Positions 8,308 through 14,602 of a DNA stretch of 41,947 bases are shown here, one piece after another. The DNA comes from Candidatus Yanofskybacteria bacterium RIFCSPHIGHO2_01_FULL_44_24. GTDB taxonomy: Bacteria; Patescibacteriota; Minisyncoccia; 2-02-FULL-40-12; GWA2-44-9. Within the stretch, counting starts at the first letter, position 1. Each line of letters opens with the position of its first letter. The notes under the pieces were generated by a model, which was given only the letters and a program-made list of their open reading frames with translations, searched no databases and was not told where the DNA came from. The stretch is taken from assembly GCA_001794215.1 (NCBI GenBank), contig MGJK01000004.1:1-41947 (forward strand). The letters run 5' to 3'. Position numbers and translations under genes: made by a program.

Positions 8308-8324
8308 CGGGATTTAGTAGAAAA

Positions 8325-8828
8325 CTAAAAGTATTTCAGGACTCCCTGGAGGACATGAAACGGACGGAGGATGTCGAATCTGCTTATAACTCCGACCACT
8401 CTGTTGTCTTTATCAACGACAGGAATGGGATTTACCCTGTGGTGTTCCTTAAATAACCTGATCACGTCTTCAAAGGTAGAGCTGTTCGGCAGGGTGAGCG
8501 GTTCTTTATTCATAATATCTTTCACTTTCAGAGAGAGTATTTCTTCTTGGAAATGGCCTTGGTCTTGCTTGAAAAGGGGGATGTTCTTTAGAACAACCTG
8601 AAGGGTAGGCAAATGAACGGCGGAGGTTTTATTGATCAGATCGTACTCGGTTACTAATCCGACAAGCTTGCCGTCTTTATCTACGACCGGTACTCCGTCA
8701 AAGTTATGCTCGGCGATGACTTTGGCTACGTCAAGAAGGGAGGTTTCCGGATTGACAGTAATAACCTCTCGCGTCATCAGCTCGTTGATAGAGATTTTTG
8801 ATATATTTTTGGGGTCGTTTTCCGTCAT
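8325..8828 (-). CDS. CBS-domain pair protein, paralogue 1
   Basis: Two tandem CBS motifs fill the 167-aa protein: residues about 15-70 (LMTREVITVNPETSLLDVAK to GLVTEYDLI) and about 104-160 (DIMNKEPLTLPNSSTFEDVI to GVISRFDILRP). CBS pairs bind adenosyl compounds and act as energy or nucleotide sensors, but here no effector domain is attached. It is a clear paralogue of the next gene upstream (8897-9415). A -10 box ends only 11 nt before the ATG and no Shine-Dalgarno site exists, so the mRNA is probably near-leaderless. Confidence 0.9.
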   Translation of the reverse strand: MTENDPKNISKISINELMTREVITVNPETSLLDVAKVIAEHNFDGVPVVDKDGKLVGLVTEYDLINKTSAVHLPTLQVVLKNIPLFKQDQGHFQEEILSLKVKDIMNKEPLTLPNSSTFEDVIRLFKEHHRVNPIPVVDKDNRVVGVISRFDILRPFHVLQGVLKYF

Positions 8829-8839
8829 AGTATGATGTT

Positions 8840-8869
8840 ATTATATTGATAATCTGCGATTAATGCTAA
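8840..8869 (-). promoter_or_regulatory. Promoter for CBS paralogue 1
   Basis: On the minus strand TTAGCA (8869-8864) and TATAAT (8845-8840) are 18 bp apart. The -10 box ends 11 nt before the start codon. Confidence 0.55.
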
Positions 8870-8896
8870 TTATTTTATCCACACCCGAAGGGTAAT

Positions 8897-9415
8897 TTAG
8901 TTTTTTGCGGTGTTATCTATAGCTCCGGGGAACCTGTAAATTCCAAGGGGTCTCAAAATGTCATAGCGGCTTACGACGCCGATCAGCTTGTTATCTCGGT
9001 CCACTACCGGAATGGGATTTATCTTTTGATTTTTACGGAACAAATCAACCAGATCTTCAAAGGGCATTTCGGGCGAGACGGTTACCGGCTTGCTGGTCAT
9101 GACGTCAGAAACTTTTAGCGGGTATATTTCCTGGGGCTTTTTGTCTAACATGTAATTCCGGTTTTTCGATGAGGAGATATCCCTGAGAACATTGCGCAGA
9201 GTCTCAATCGTGGCTTCGGAGGCCTTATTGATCAGATCGTACTCGGTTATTATTCCGATAACACGGTTTTCCGAATCGACAACAGGCAGGCCGTTAAAAT
9301 TGTGTTCGGAGATTACTTTGGCAACATCAAGCAAAGACATTTCCGGTGAAGCGGTAATCGGATTCCTGGACATTATGTCTTTTACTAAGACCTTCGTTGG
9401 GGCATTCTCTGACAT
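8897..9415 (-). CDS. CBS-domain pair protein, paralogue 2
   Basis: Two CBS motifs (DIMSRNPITASPEMSLLDVAK to GIITEYDLI, and DVMTSKPVTVSPEMPFEDLV to GVVSRYDILRP) in 172 aa, closely matching the neighbouring gene, which points to a local duplication. The ATG at 9415 is preferred to the longer frame from 9493 because an extended -10 promoter (9423-9431) lies inside that extension. The -10 box ends seven bases before the ATG, so the message is predicted to be leaderless. Confidence 0.88.
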   Translation of the reverse strand: MSENAPTKVLVKDIMSRNPITASPEMSLLDVAKVISEHNFNGLPVVDSENRVIGIITEYDLINKASEATIETLRNVLRDISSSKNRNYMLDKKPQEIYPLKVSDVMTSKPVTVSPEMPFEDLVDLFRKNQKINPIPVVDRDNKLIGVVSRYDILRPLGIYRFPGAIDNTAKN

Positions 9416-9422
9416 TACTGTA

Positions 9423-9431
9423 ATTATAGCA
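9423..9431 (-). promoter_or_regulatory. Extended -10 promoter giving a leaderless mRNA
   Basis: Minus-strand TGCTATAAT lies at 9431-9423. Only seven bases separate the -10 box from the start codon of the CBS gene. Confidence 0.65.
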
Positions 9432-9487
9432 CTAAGAAAATGCCGCGAAGCCAGTTTATCCACAATCGGCGGCTTTCGGGCTGGGTA

Positions 9488-9516
9488 TTGCATTATAGCT
9501 TAGGGCGTGCTAATAT
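9488..9516 (+). promoter_or_regulatory. Promoter of the RRM-protein gene
   Basis: TTGCAT (9488-9493) and TAATAT (9511-9516) have 17-bp spacing and an extended TGC. Transcription would start near 9523, giving a 5' leader of about 167 nt. Confidence 0.75.
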
Positions 9517-9568
9517 ATGCCTATCGTAGGTGTTCTCGTGGCTTTCTCTAAGTTAGTCGATTTCTCGA

Positions 9569-9612
9569 GTATTTTAGCAGGAGCCGGGGAGAGGTCGTTC
9601 CTACTAAAATAC
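9569..9612 (+). promoter_or_regulatory. Long hairpin in the leader of the RRM-protein mRNA
   Basis: Arms 9569-9582 (GTATTTTAGCAGGA) and 9599-9612 (TCCTACTAAAATAC) form a 14-bp stem with one mismatch and a 16-nt GC-rich loop. It lies about 80 nt before the start codon inside a long leader, a layout typical of post-transcriptional control. Confidence 0.6.
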
Positions 9613-9689
9613 ATTGAATCATGAAATAAGGTTTATGCATCATGGCTTAGGCCGTAATGTTTGGCCACAATTCATAATTCATTTTTTAA

Positions 9690-10046
9690 GTGGCAAAGAA
9701 ATTATATATAGGTAATTTGTCCTATAATACTACCGATGATTCCTTGAAAGAATTTTTCTCTCAAGCAGGAGCAGTCAGTTCAGCTTCGGTGATCATGGAC
9801 AAAATGACCGGCCGATCTCGAGGATTTGGTTTCGTCGAGATGGAAAATGACGCCGATGCGGACAAGGCTGTCGAGCAATTGAATGGTAAAGAGCTCGATG
9901 GACGTCCGTTGGTAGTCAATGAAGCCCGACCGATGACCGACAGGCCTCCAAGAAGGAGCTTTGGCGGCGGCGGTGGCGGCGGAGGCCGAGGCGGATTCGG
10001 CGGAGGCCGAGGCGGATTCGGCGGAGGCCGAAGAGACGAGTACTAA
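9690..10046 (+). CDS. RRM-domain RNA-binding protein with glycine-rich tail
   Basis: A single RNA recognition motif spans residues 3-80: RNP2 is LYIGNL near the start and RNP1 is RGFGFVEM (about residues 45-52), both with the aromatic residues that stack on RNA. The C-terminal 30 residues are an RGG-like tail built from repeated FGGG/RGG units, encoded by a duplicated 21-bp DNA repeat. Bacterial relatives are small cold- or stress-induced RNA-binding proteins, perhaps RNA chaperones. The GTG start has no clear Shine-Dalgarno site. A 167-nt leader with a strong hairpin precedes it. Confidence 0.92.
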   Translation: MAKKLYIGNLSYNTTDDSLKEFFSQAGAVSSASVIMDKMTGRSRGFGFVEMENDADADKAVEQLNGKELDGRPLVVNEARPMTDRPPRRSFGGGGGGGGRGGFGGGRGGFGGGRRDEY

Positions 10047-10052
10047 ACCTCC

Positions 10053-10086
10053 CAATCAAAAATCCCCGTAAGGGGATTTTTGATTG
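10053..10086. terminator. Strong bidirectional terminator
   Basis: A perfect 15-bp stem (10053-10067 with 10072-10086) with loop GTAA carries A- and T-runs on its flanks (CAAAAATCCCC and GGGGATTTTTG). Confidence 0.9.
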
Positions 10087-10104
10087 GTCATCGTCGAGGG
10101 GGTA

Positions 10105-10132
10105 TTGATAAAGCAACAGAATCAGGTATAGT
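10105..10132 (+). promoter_or_regulatory. Promoter of the small metallopeptidase gene
   Basis: TTGATA (10105-10110) and TATAGT (10127-10132) have 16-bp spacing. A palindrome TCGAAC-TT-GTTCGA (10162-10175) covers the TTG start codon. Confidence 0.7.
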
Positions 10133-10167
10133 TATTGCCAGAAACTTGAAACAAAAGAAGATCGAAC

Positions 10168-10659
10168 TTGTTCGAGCGAAAAAGACCGTCTTGGTGGTTC
10201 GGACTTGGATTGATGATATTTTGCATCCTTTTCTTGGTAGATTTAGCCAATCCCAAGGTATTCTCAGTCAACCTTAGGAATTTTGATGCTGAAAAATACC
10301 AAGTTGCCTATCAAATGACCAAGAATCCAAATTTTACTCGGGGAGAGGTGGATTTCTATGTAAACTACGGTCTTTTTATTCGGTCAGCCAATGGGTTCGT
10401 TAGTTCATTTTACCCGAACACGGTTTTTATCAGTAGTACGGTGGCGCGTAGTGCTGATTTCGATATTGTTATCGCTCATGAGCTGGGCCATATACAGCAT
10501 ATGCACTTCAGCCGATCTTCAGATAAGAAACTTGAAGAGGCGCAGGCCGAGGCGGATAGTTTTGCCGCTAAGATCGTAGGTAAAGACAGGGTTTTGGCTC
10601 GCAGGCGATCTCAGGGTTATTCTGAAGATAGTTACCTTATCCGGAACTTAAAAAAGTGA
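10168..10659 (+). CDS. Membrane-anchored HExxH metallopeptidase
   Basis: 163 aa with one N-terminal membrane helix (about residues 10-26) and a zincin-like domain. IAHELGHIQHMH (about residue 108) gives the HExxH zinc motif, and EAQAEADSFAAKIVG 25-30 residues later offers the acidic third ligand in an M48-like ExxxD arrangement. It is too short for a full M48 protease, so it may be a minimal or divergent member. The TTG start at 10168 follows a weak AGAAG and lies inside a 14-bp palindrome that could limit initiation. Confidence 0.7.
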   Translation: MFERKRPSWWFGLGLMIFCILFLVDLANPKVFSVNLRNFDAEKYQVAYQMTKNPNFTRGEVDFYVNYGLFIRSANGFVSSFYPNTVFISSTVARSADFDIVIAHELGHIQHMHFSRSSDKKLEEAQAEADSFAAKIVGKDRVLARRRSQGYSEDSYLIRNLKK

Positions 10660-10681
10660 ACCTCCTCAAGCGGGGGTTTTA
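10659..10681 (+). terminator. Intrinsic terminator
   Basis: AACCTCC (10659-10665) pairs with GGGGGTT (10672-10678, one wobble), followed by TTAATTT. Confidence 0.65.
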
Positions 10682-10708
10682 ATTTAGCACAGCTGGTTAT
10701 ATTTATAG

Positions 10709-10714
10709 TATAAT
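10709..10714 (+). promoter_or_regulatory. -10 box for the VKOR leader transcript
   Basis: TATAAT lies 7 nt before position 10721, so transcription would begin almost exactly at the 5' edge of the structured leader. The -35 region is weak. Confidence 0.5.
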
Positions 10715-10720
10715 AACCCC

Positions 10721-10859
10721 ATGTCCCAGTAATACAACATCCGAATATTTTTTAGCCGGTAAGTATTACTGAGATTGAATGTGCAATATAATCTCGTCGA
10801 CCGCCATTTTCTCTATGGTCTTGACGAAACATAGAGGCAATCGGATGTTGATATTCCGT
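10721..10859 (+). ncRNA. Structured leader RNA, family B copy 1
   Basis: First of three related leaders (others at 22153 and 26291). CAACATCCGA (10735-10744) pairs with TCGGATGTTG (10841-10850) beside the start codon. Alternatively CAGTAATAC (10727-10735) pairs with GTATTACTG (10763-10771). The conserved block TTTTTAGCCGGTAAG lies between, and the conserved GGCAATCGG lies at 10837-10845. Two further hairpins are GAGATT/AATCTC and CTCTATG/CATAGAG. The copies differ in helix sequence but keep pairing. I know no class that matches. Confidence 0.75.
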
Positions 10860-11279
10860 GTGTCCCAATCAGCCGCCTATACGATCCTGATTTTTCTGTC
10901 TTTCAGCGGATTTTTGATTGCCAATTATATCCGCCATCATAAGAAGAACGTCAAAGAAGTTCTGGTTTGTCCGCTGAAAGCCAACTGCGATACGGTTATT
11001 CACAGCGATTATTCTAAGTTTTTAGGCGTACCGGTGGAGGTCCTGGGCATGTTTTATTACGGTCTGACCGCCTTAAGCTACGGCGTTTTCATGGTTGTGC
11101 CGGAAACGGCCACTTCGGTAAATTTATTTTTAATTCATTCAATCAGTTTTTTGGCGTTTATGTTCTCTATCTATCTTACCTTCGTTCAAGCTTTTGCCTT
11201 GAAAAATTGGTGCACTTGGTGCATAGTCTCGGCATCAATCTCCGCTTCTATTTTTCTTATATCCGTATATAATTCTTAA
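10860..11279 (+). CDS. Vitamin K epoxide reductase (VKOR)-family protein
   Basis: Four-helix membrane thiol oxidoreductase, about 139 aa. The loop cysteines are in CPLKANCDTVIHSDYS (about residues 35-41), followed by the family motif GVPVEVLGMFYYG, and the CxxC redox centre is in LKNWCTWCIVSA (about residue 117). VKOR homologues re-oxidise DsbA-like partners or quinones in disulfide formation; no DsbA gene is fused or adjacent. The GTG at 10860 is chosen because it sits at the same distance from the leader helix as the starts in the other two copies; ATG at 10845, inside the helix, is possible. Confidence 0.88.
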   Translation: MSQSAAYTILIFLSFSGFLIANYIRHHKKNVKEVLVCPLKANCDTVIHSDYSKFLGVPVEVLGMFYYGLTALSYGVFMVVPETATSVNLFLIHSISFLAFMFSIYLTFVQAFALKNWCTWCIVSASISASIFLISVYNS

Positions 11280-11281
11280 CC

Positions 11282-11683
11282 GTGAGCTTTAAGATTCCCA
11301 AGAACGACTCCAAATATTGGTGGACTCAGCATGCCATCCGAAAGATGGTTTTTTACGGCCTTTCGCCGGACAGGGTAAAGAGAACTATCCGTAATCCGAA
11401 GAGAGTCGAAGAGGGAGTGGCGGAGAATACAATTGCCGTAATGTCCGCAGGGACGAATCCCAAGAAACCTTCAGAAGTTTGGGTCATGTACGCCGCGCCG
11501 AAGGCGCGAGCCAAAAGCCCAAAGTTAAAAGTTGAAGGTTCTGATTCAAAATTCAAAATTCAAAATTCTCAATTCATTGTGATTAGTGCTTGGCGGTATC
11601 CTGGAGTCAGTCCGATAGGGAAAGCAATTCCTATCCCGGCGGATATTCTCGAAGAATTAAAGAGCGAGGGAATTATAGATTGA
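11282..11683 (+). CDS. DUF4258-like protein
   Basis: 133 aa with QHAIRKMVFYGLSPDRVKRTIRNPKRVEEG near the N-terminus, resembling the DUF4258 / toxin-like HA-x-R-M pattern, followed by strands AVMSAGT and EVWVMYA. Residues about 80-97 (KAKSPKLKVEG to KFKIQNSQF) are low-complexity and encoded by an AT-rich repeat of the type ATTCAAAATTC, so this segment looks like an in-frame repeat insertion. GTG start 2 nt after the VKOR stop. The function is unknown. Confidence 0.6.
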   Translation: MSFKIPKNDSKYWWTQHAIRKMVFYGLSPDRVKRTIRNPKRVEEGVAENTIAVMSAGTNPKKPSEVWVMYAAPKARAKSPKLKVEGSDSKFKIQNSQFIVISAWRYPGVSPIGKAIPIPADILEELKSEGIID

Positions 11684-11743
11684 TATTTTTTCAACCGTTT
11701 TTGATATTGTTTAGAGATCGGGATTTAGAGTTTAGATATTTTT

Positions 11744-12589
11744 ATGCGTATCGGTTGTCATGTGTCTATAGCAGGAGGCATGGCCAATGCTCCCCAGCGA
11801 GCGGCGGATTTAGGGTGCGAGGTCTTTCAGGTTTTTACTCGGTCGCCTCAGGGCGGGCCGGCACCGAAAATTGACGGGGATGTTGTTAAAAAGTTCAAAG
11901 AGGAAATGATAAAATGGAACCAGGCCGAGTGTTATATCCATGCTCCGTATTACATAAACTTTGCCTCGGCTAACGAGGCAATTCGAAAGGCTTCAATCAA
12001 AGTAGTTCGCGAGGAGCTTGAAAGGGGAAGTTTGATCGGGGCCAAATATTTGATGACCCACCTCGGGAGCGCAAAGGATTTTGAAAGAAATAAAGCGTTA
12101 AAAATGGTTGCCATAGGCGTAAAAGAGGCGGTGAATGGCTATAAAGGAAGTACTGAGTTTTTGCTTGAGATCTCGGCTGGATCGGGCAACATAATCGGCG
12201 ACACTTTCGAAGAGCTTCATCGGATTTTGGAGCATGTTAAGACGCCCGACTTTATGATATATCATAAAGTCGGGGTATGCCTTGATTCGGCTCACATGTT
12301 TGCCTCAGGGTATGACATAAAAACTAAAGACGGGCTTGCTTCAACGCTGGCAAAAATCAAAAAAACGATTGGACTTGATAAAATAAAGCTTGTCCACGCC
12401 AACGACTCTAAGGTCGGTCTCGGAGAAAGGAAGGATAGACACGACCATATCGGTGATGGTAAAATAGGGATTGAAGGGTTCAAAAATTTAGCTAAGTCTT
12501 TTCCTGAATTGGACTTTATTCTTGAGACCAAACATGACAAGGTTTCTCAAGATATCGTAAAACTCAAGGAAATGAGAAAAAATGTATAA
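11744..12589 (+). CDS. nfo: Endonuclease IV (AP endonuclease)
   Basis: Zinc-dependent TIM-barrel AP endonuclease of base excision repair, 281 aa, normal length. Seen are GCHVSIAGG at the start, YIHAPYYINFAS with a zinc-ligand His, LMTHLGS, a LLEISAGSGN strand with Glu, GVCLDSAHMFASGYD, VHANDSKVGLGERKDRHDHIGDGKIG with its ligands, and FILETKHD near the end. Just before GVCLDSAH an extra segment PDFMIYHK is encoded by a perfect 30-bp palindrome (12245-12274) absent from the family pattern. The ATG follows the right arm of an AT-rich repeat rather than a Shine-Dalgarno site. Confidence 0.95.
   Translation: MRIGCHVSIAGGMANAPQRAADLGCEVFQVFTRSPQGGPAPKIDGDVVKKFKEEMIKWNQAECYIHAPYYINFASANEAIRKASIKVVREELERGSLIGAKYLMTHLGSAKDFERNKALKMVAIGVKEAVNGYKGSTEFLLEISAGSGNIIGDTFEELHRILEHVKTPDFMIYHKVGVCLDSAHMFASGYDIKTKDGLASTLAKIKKTIGLDKIKLVHANDSKVGLGERKDRHDHIGDGKIGIEGFKNLAKSFPELDFILETKHDKVSQDIVKLKEMRKNV
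12245..12274. repeat. Perfect 30-bp palindrome inside nfo
   Basis: CCCGACTTTATGATA (12245-12259) is followed directly by its reverse complement (12260-12274). The palindrome is in frame and adds about 8-10 residues immediately before a conserved zinc-site strand. Confidence 0.9.
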
Positions 12590-12899
12590 TTTTTTTGGCG
12601 GTTACGATAACTATAATATGATGAATTGGGGAGGTCCGTCGGGGTGGGCCGGTATGGGCTGGGTAGGCGGGCTTTTCGTTTTTCCCCTCATGCTTCTGTT
12701 GCTGGCCTGGACTATTTATTGGAAATATCGCGCTCTTTGGTATGCGGCCAAGCACGATCACAAGTGGTGGTTTCTTGCCTTGTTGGTGGTGAATACTCTG
12801 GGCATTTTAGAAATACTTTATCTGTATGTCTTTTCAAAGAAGATGGATGCTACCGGCCATGATGAGAAAAATGTTCCGATGGTGCCACCGCAGAACTAG
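12582..12899 (+). CDS. DUF5652-type small membrane protein
   Basis: 105 aa. A Gly/Asn/Tyr/Met/Trp-rich N-terminus is followed by a helix (residues about 28-50) and the DUF5652-like core KWWFLALLVVNTLGILEILYL (split here: KWWFLALLVV then NTLGILEILYL). Such proteins are frequent in CPR genomes and have no known function. It overlaps nfo by 8 nt and is probably cotranslated. Confidence 0.8.
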   Translation: MYNFFGGYDNYNMMNWGGPSGWAGMGWVGGLFVFPLMLLLLAWTIYWKYRALWYAAKHDHKWWFLALLVVNTLGILEILYLYVFSKKMDATGHDEKNVPMVPPQN

Positions 12900-12945
12900 T
12901 AAGTAGAAAGTAGTTAGTAGTGAGTAGGTACAGAATAATAAAAAT

Positions 12946-12965
12946 GCCCCGACGAATGTCGGGGC
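12946..12965. terminator. Terminator between convergent genes
   Basis: GCCCCGAC (12946-12953) and GTCGGGGC (12958-12965) form an 8-bp perfect stem with a GAAT loop. An A-run on the left gives a U-tract for the minus-strand transcript. Confidence 0.8.
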
Positions 12966-12974
12966 TTAGAGTTT

Positions 12975-13331
12975 TCAGCGCTGTGTCTTAGCGCAACCGT
13001 TGGGAAGAACAGCCATACCGCCATCATACCCGGAAGTATAGATAAGGCTACCATTGGCCGTATCACAGATTACGGCTACTCGGTAAAAGGGGTTACGAAT
13101 ATTAGGCGTACCGTCGTAATCCCACCGACCGATAGTCTGCATTTGCAGTCTTGGGGGTGTCTGGGCCGTCTCGGCCGTCTCGGCCCTTGCTTCGACTTCG
13201 AATCCGAATATCGGCTCGAGCGTGGAAGCGATAGGACTTGACCAGTTAGTAAGATAGGGTCCAGGTGGAAAGCTTACAAAGAAGGCTGCGATTGCAACAA
13301 TAACAACAAGGATGCTGATCCGCTTCTTCAT
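12975..13331 (-). CDS. Exported hypothetical protein, 118 aa
   Basis: An N-terminal signal or anchor (KKRISILVVIVAIAAFFVSF) is followed by a small domain ending RVAVICDTANGSLIYTSGYD and VLPNGC. The C-terminal pattern resembles small beta domains with a G-x-L-I-Y strand (DUF6440-like), but this is a weak match. A strong AGGAG precedes the ATG and its 5' part is held in a leader hairpin (13340-13359). It has an excellent promoter whose -35 lies inside the 3' end of tgt. Confidence 0.65.
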   Translation of the reverse strand: MKKRISILVVIVAIAAFFVSFPPGPYLTNWSSPIASTLEPIFGFEVEARAETAETAQTPPRLQMQTIGRWDYDGTPNIRNPFYRVAVICDTANGSLIYTSGYDGGMAVLPNGCAKTQR

Positions 13332-13339
13332 CTTCTTCT

Positions 13340-13359
13340 CCTGCGTTCTAATACGCAGG
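13340..13359 (-). promoter_or_regulatory. Leader hairpin overlapping the Shine-Dalgarno site
   Basis: On the minus strand CCTGCGT and ACGCAGG form a perfect 7-bp stem with a 6-nt loop. The 3' arm includes the AGG of the AGGAG site, so it could limit ribosome access. Confidence 0.5.
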
Positions 13360-13362
13360 TGT

Positions 13363-13391
13363 AGGATAGTCTATTTATTGAAATTTGTCAA
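13363..13391 (-). promoter_or_regulatory. Consensus promoter
   Basis: Minus-strand TTGACA (13391-13386) and TATCCT (13368-13363) have 17-bp spacing. Confidence 0.75.
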
Positions 13392-14567
13392 GGTCTTATT
13401 TTTGAATGCCCCGAATCTACCTTGGGCGATCGAATTTCTTATTTCTTCCACTAAGTTATTGAAAAACCACATGTTGTGCATCAACGCATAGCGTTGACCC
13501 TGAGCTTGTCGAACGGGTTCATCGCTTTTCAGCAGTTCTCTTATTTTCGACCGGGATACTTTCTTTTTGCATGTCGGGCAACCGCAGCCTCTTTCGATGA
13601 TTTTCTTGTCTTCAGTATAATAGCCCCGGCGGATATCCATGTGTCCGGTTTTGGTATATAACCTTCCGTGGCGGGCTTCCCGGGTGGGGATTACGCAATC
13701 GAAAAGATCAACCCCGCTTTCTATTGCCCGGAAAATATCCTCTATCTTCCCGACGCCTAAAAGATGGCGGGGTTTTTCTTCCGGAAGATGGGGGATTGTC
13801 CACCTGAGGACATCGATCATTTCTTCTTTTCCGAAAGAACCGCCTATGCCGAATCCGTCAAAAGGCAGGGAGCCGATGAATTTCGCTCCTTTAATTCTTA
13901 GATCTTTGAACGGCCCGCCCTGGGTTATTCCAAAAAGCATCTGATGTTTGTTTTTGTGTTTTTGAAGGCATATCTTAGCCCAGTGGTGAGTTCTTTCGAG
14001 GGATTTTTTCGTGTAGGTGTAGTTGTCGAGAAGATAAGTCAGCTCATCGAACGCAAAAATTATATCAGCGCCGAGTTTATCCTGTATTTTAACTGAAAGT
14101 TCCGGACCTAAGAATCTTTTGCGCCCGTCCAGGAGAAAATAGACTCCTTTTTCGGTTACTTTAATATTTTTTCTTTGGATCTTGTTCGCCTTGTCGGGTT
14201 TGTCCGGGAATATCTTTTTTACCCCCTTGGCATGCCAGAACGCTAAAGAGAAGACCTGAAATCCGCCGCTGTCGGTCATGGTCGGGATATTAAGGCCGAG
14301 GCTTTTGATCAAAAATGTATTCAGTTTATTCTTGGCCTTAGACTTTAGACTTTTAGCTTTTAGTGCTTTTTCCCACAGATGATAGGTGTTGCAGATGATT
14401 ATCTGGGTCTTAGTTTTTTTGATATCGGCCGGAGAAAGATACCTTATCCGGCCGTATGTTCCGACCATTACGTAAGAAGGCGTCCTGACCGTGCCATGGG
14501 GCGTAGTTAAAATACCGAGGCGGGCTCGGGTATGTTTATCCTTTTTTATTATTTTGAAATTATTCAT
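13371..14567 (-). CDS. tgt: tRNA-guanine (queuine) transglycosylase
   Basis: TIM-barrel enzyme that exchanges guanine-34 for preQ1 in tRNAs with GUN anticodons. Motifs are TPSYVMVGTYG, MTDSGGFQVFS with the catalytic Asp, FGITQGG, FDGFGIGGSFG, and DLFDCVIPTREARHGRLYT with the nucleophile Asp region. The zinc site is CGCPTC plus a downstream C and HNMWF. At 398 aa it is somewhat long: KALKAKSLKSKAKNK (about residues 67-81) is low-complexity, and DEPVRQAQGQ near the C-terminus is encoded by the dispersed repeat CCTGAGCTTGTCGAA (13496-13520). Both look like repeat insertions tolerated in surface loops. Confidence 0.95.
   Translation of the reverse strand: MNNFKIIKKDKHTRARLGILTTPHGTVRTPSYVMVGTYGRIRYLSPADIKKTKTQIIICNTYHLWEKALKAKSLKSKAKNKLNTFLIKSLGLNIPTMTDSGGFQVFSLAFWHAKGVKKIFPDKPDKANKIQRKNIKVTEKGVYFLLDGRKRFLGPELSVKIQDKLGADIIFAFDELTYLLDNYTYTKKSLERTHHWAKICLQKHKNKHQMLFGITQGGPFKDLRIKGAKFIGSLPFDGFGIGGSFGKEEMIDVLRWTIPHLPEEKPRHLLGVGKIEDIFRAIESGVDLFDCVIPTREARHGRLYTKTGHMDIRRGYYTEDKKIIERGCGCPTCKKKVSRSKIRELLKSDEPVRQAQGQRYALMHNMWFFNNLVEEIRNSIAQGRFGAFKNKTLTNFNK
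13496..13520. repeat. Dispersed CTGAGCTTGTCGAA repeat inside tgt
   Basis: CCCTGAGCTTGTCGAACGGG lies at 13498-13517 and encodes PVRQAQGQ on the minus strand. Related copies are in rpiB (19420-19439) and upstream of tRNA-Trp (32466-32480). Confidence 0.8.
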
Positions 14568-14576
14568 TTAAGAAAA

Positions 14577-14594
14577 TCCCGCCGGATAGGCGGG
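14577..14594 (-). terminator. Terminator of the 242-aa gene
   Basis: CCCGCC (14578-14583) pairs with GGCGGG (14589-14594). On the minus strand the stem is followed by ATTTTCTT, just upstream of tgt. Confidence 0.8.
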
Positions 14595-14602
14595 AAAAGA
14601 TT

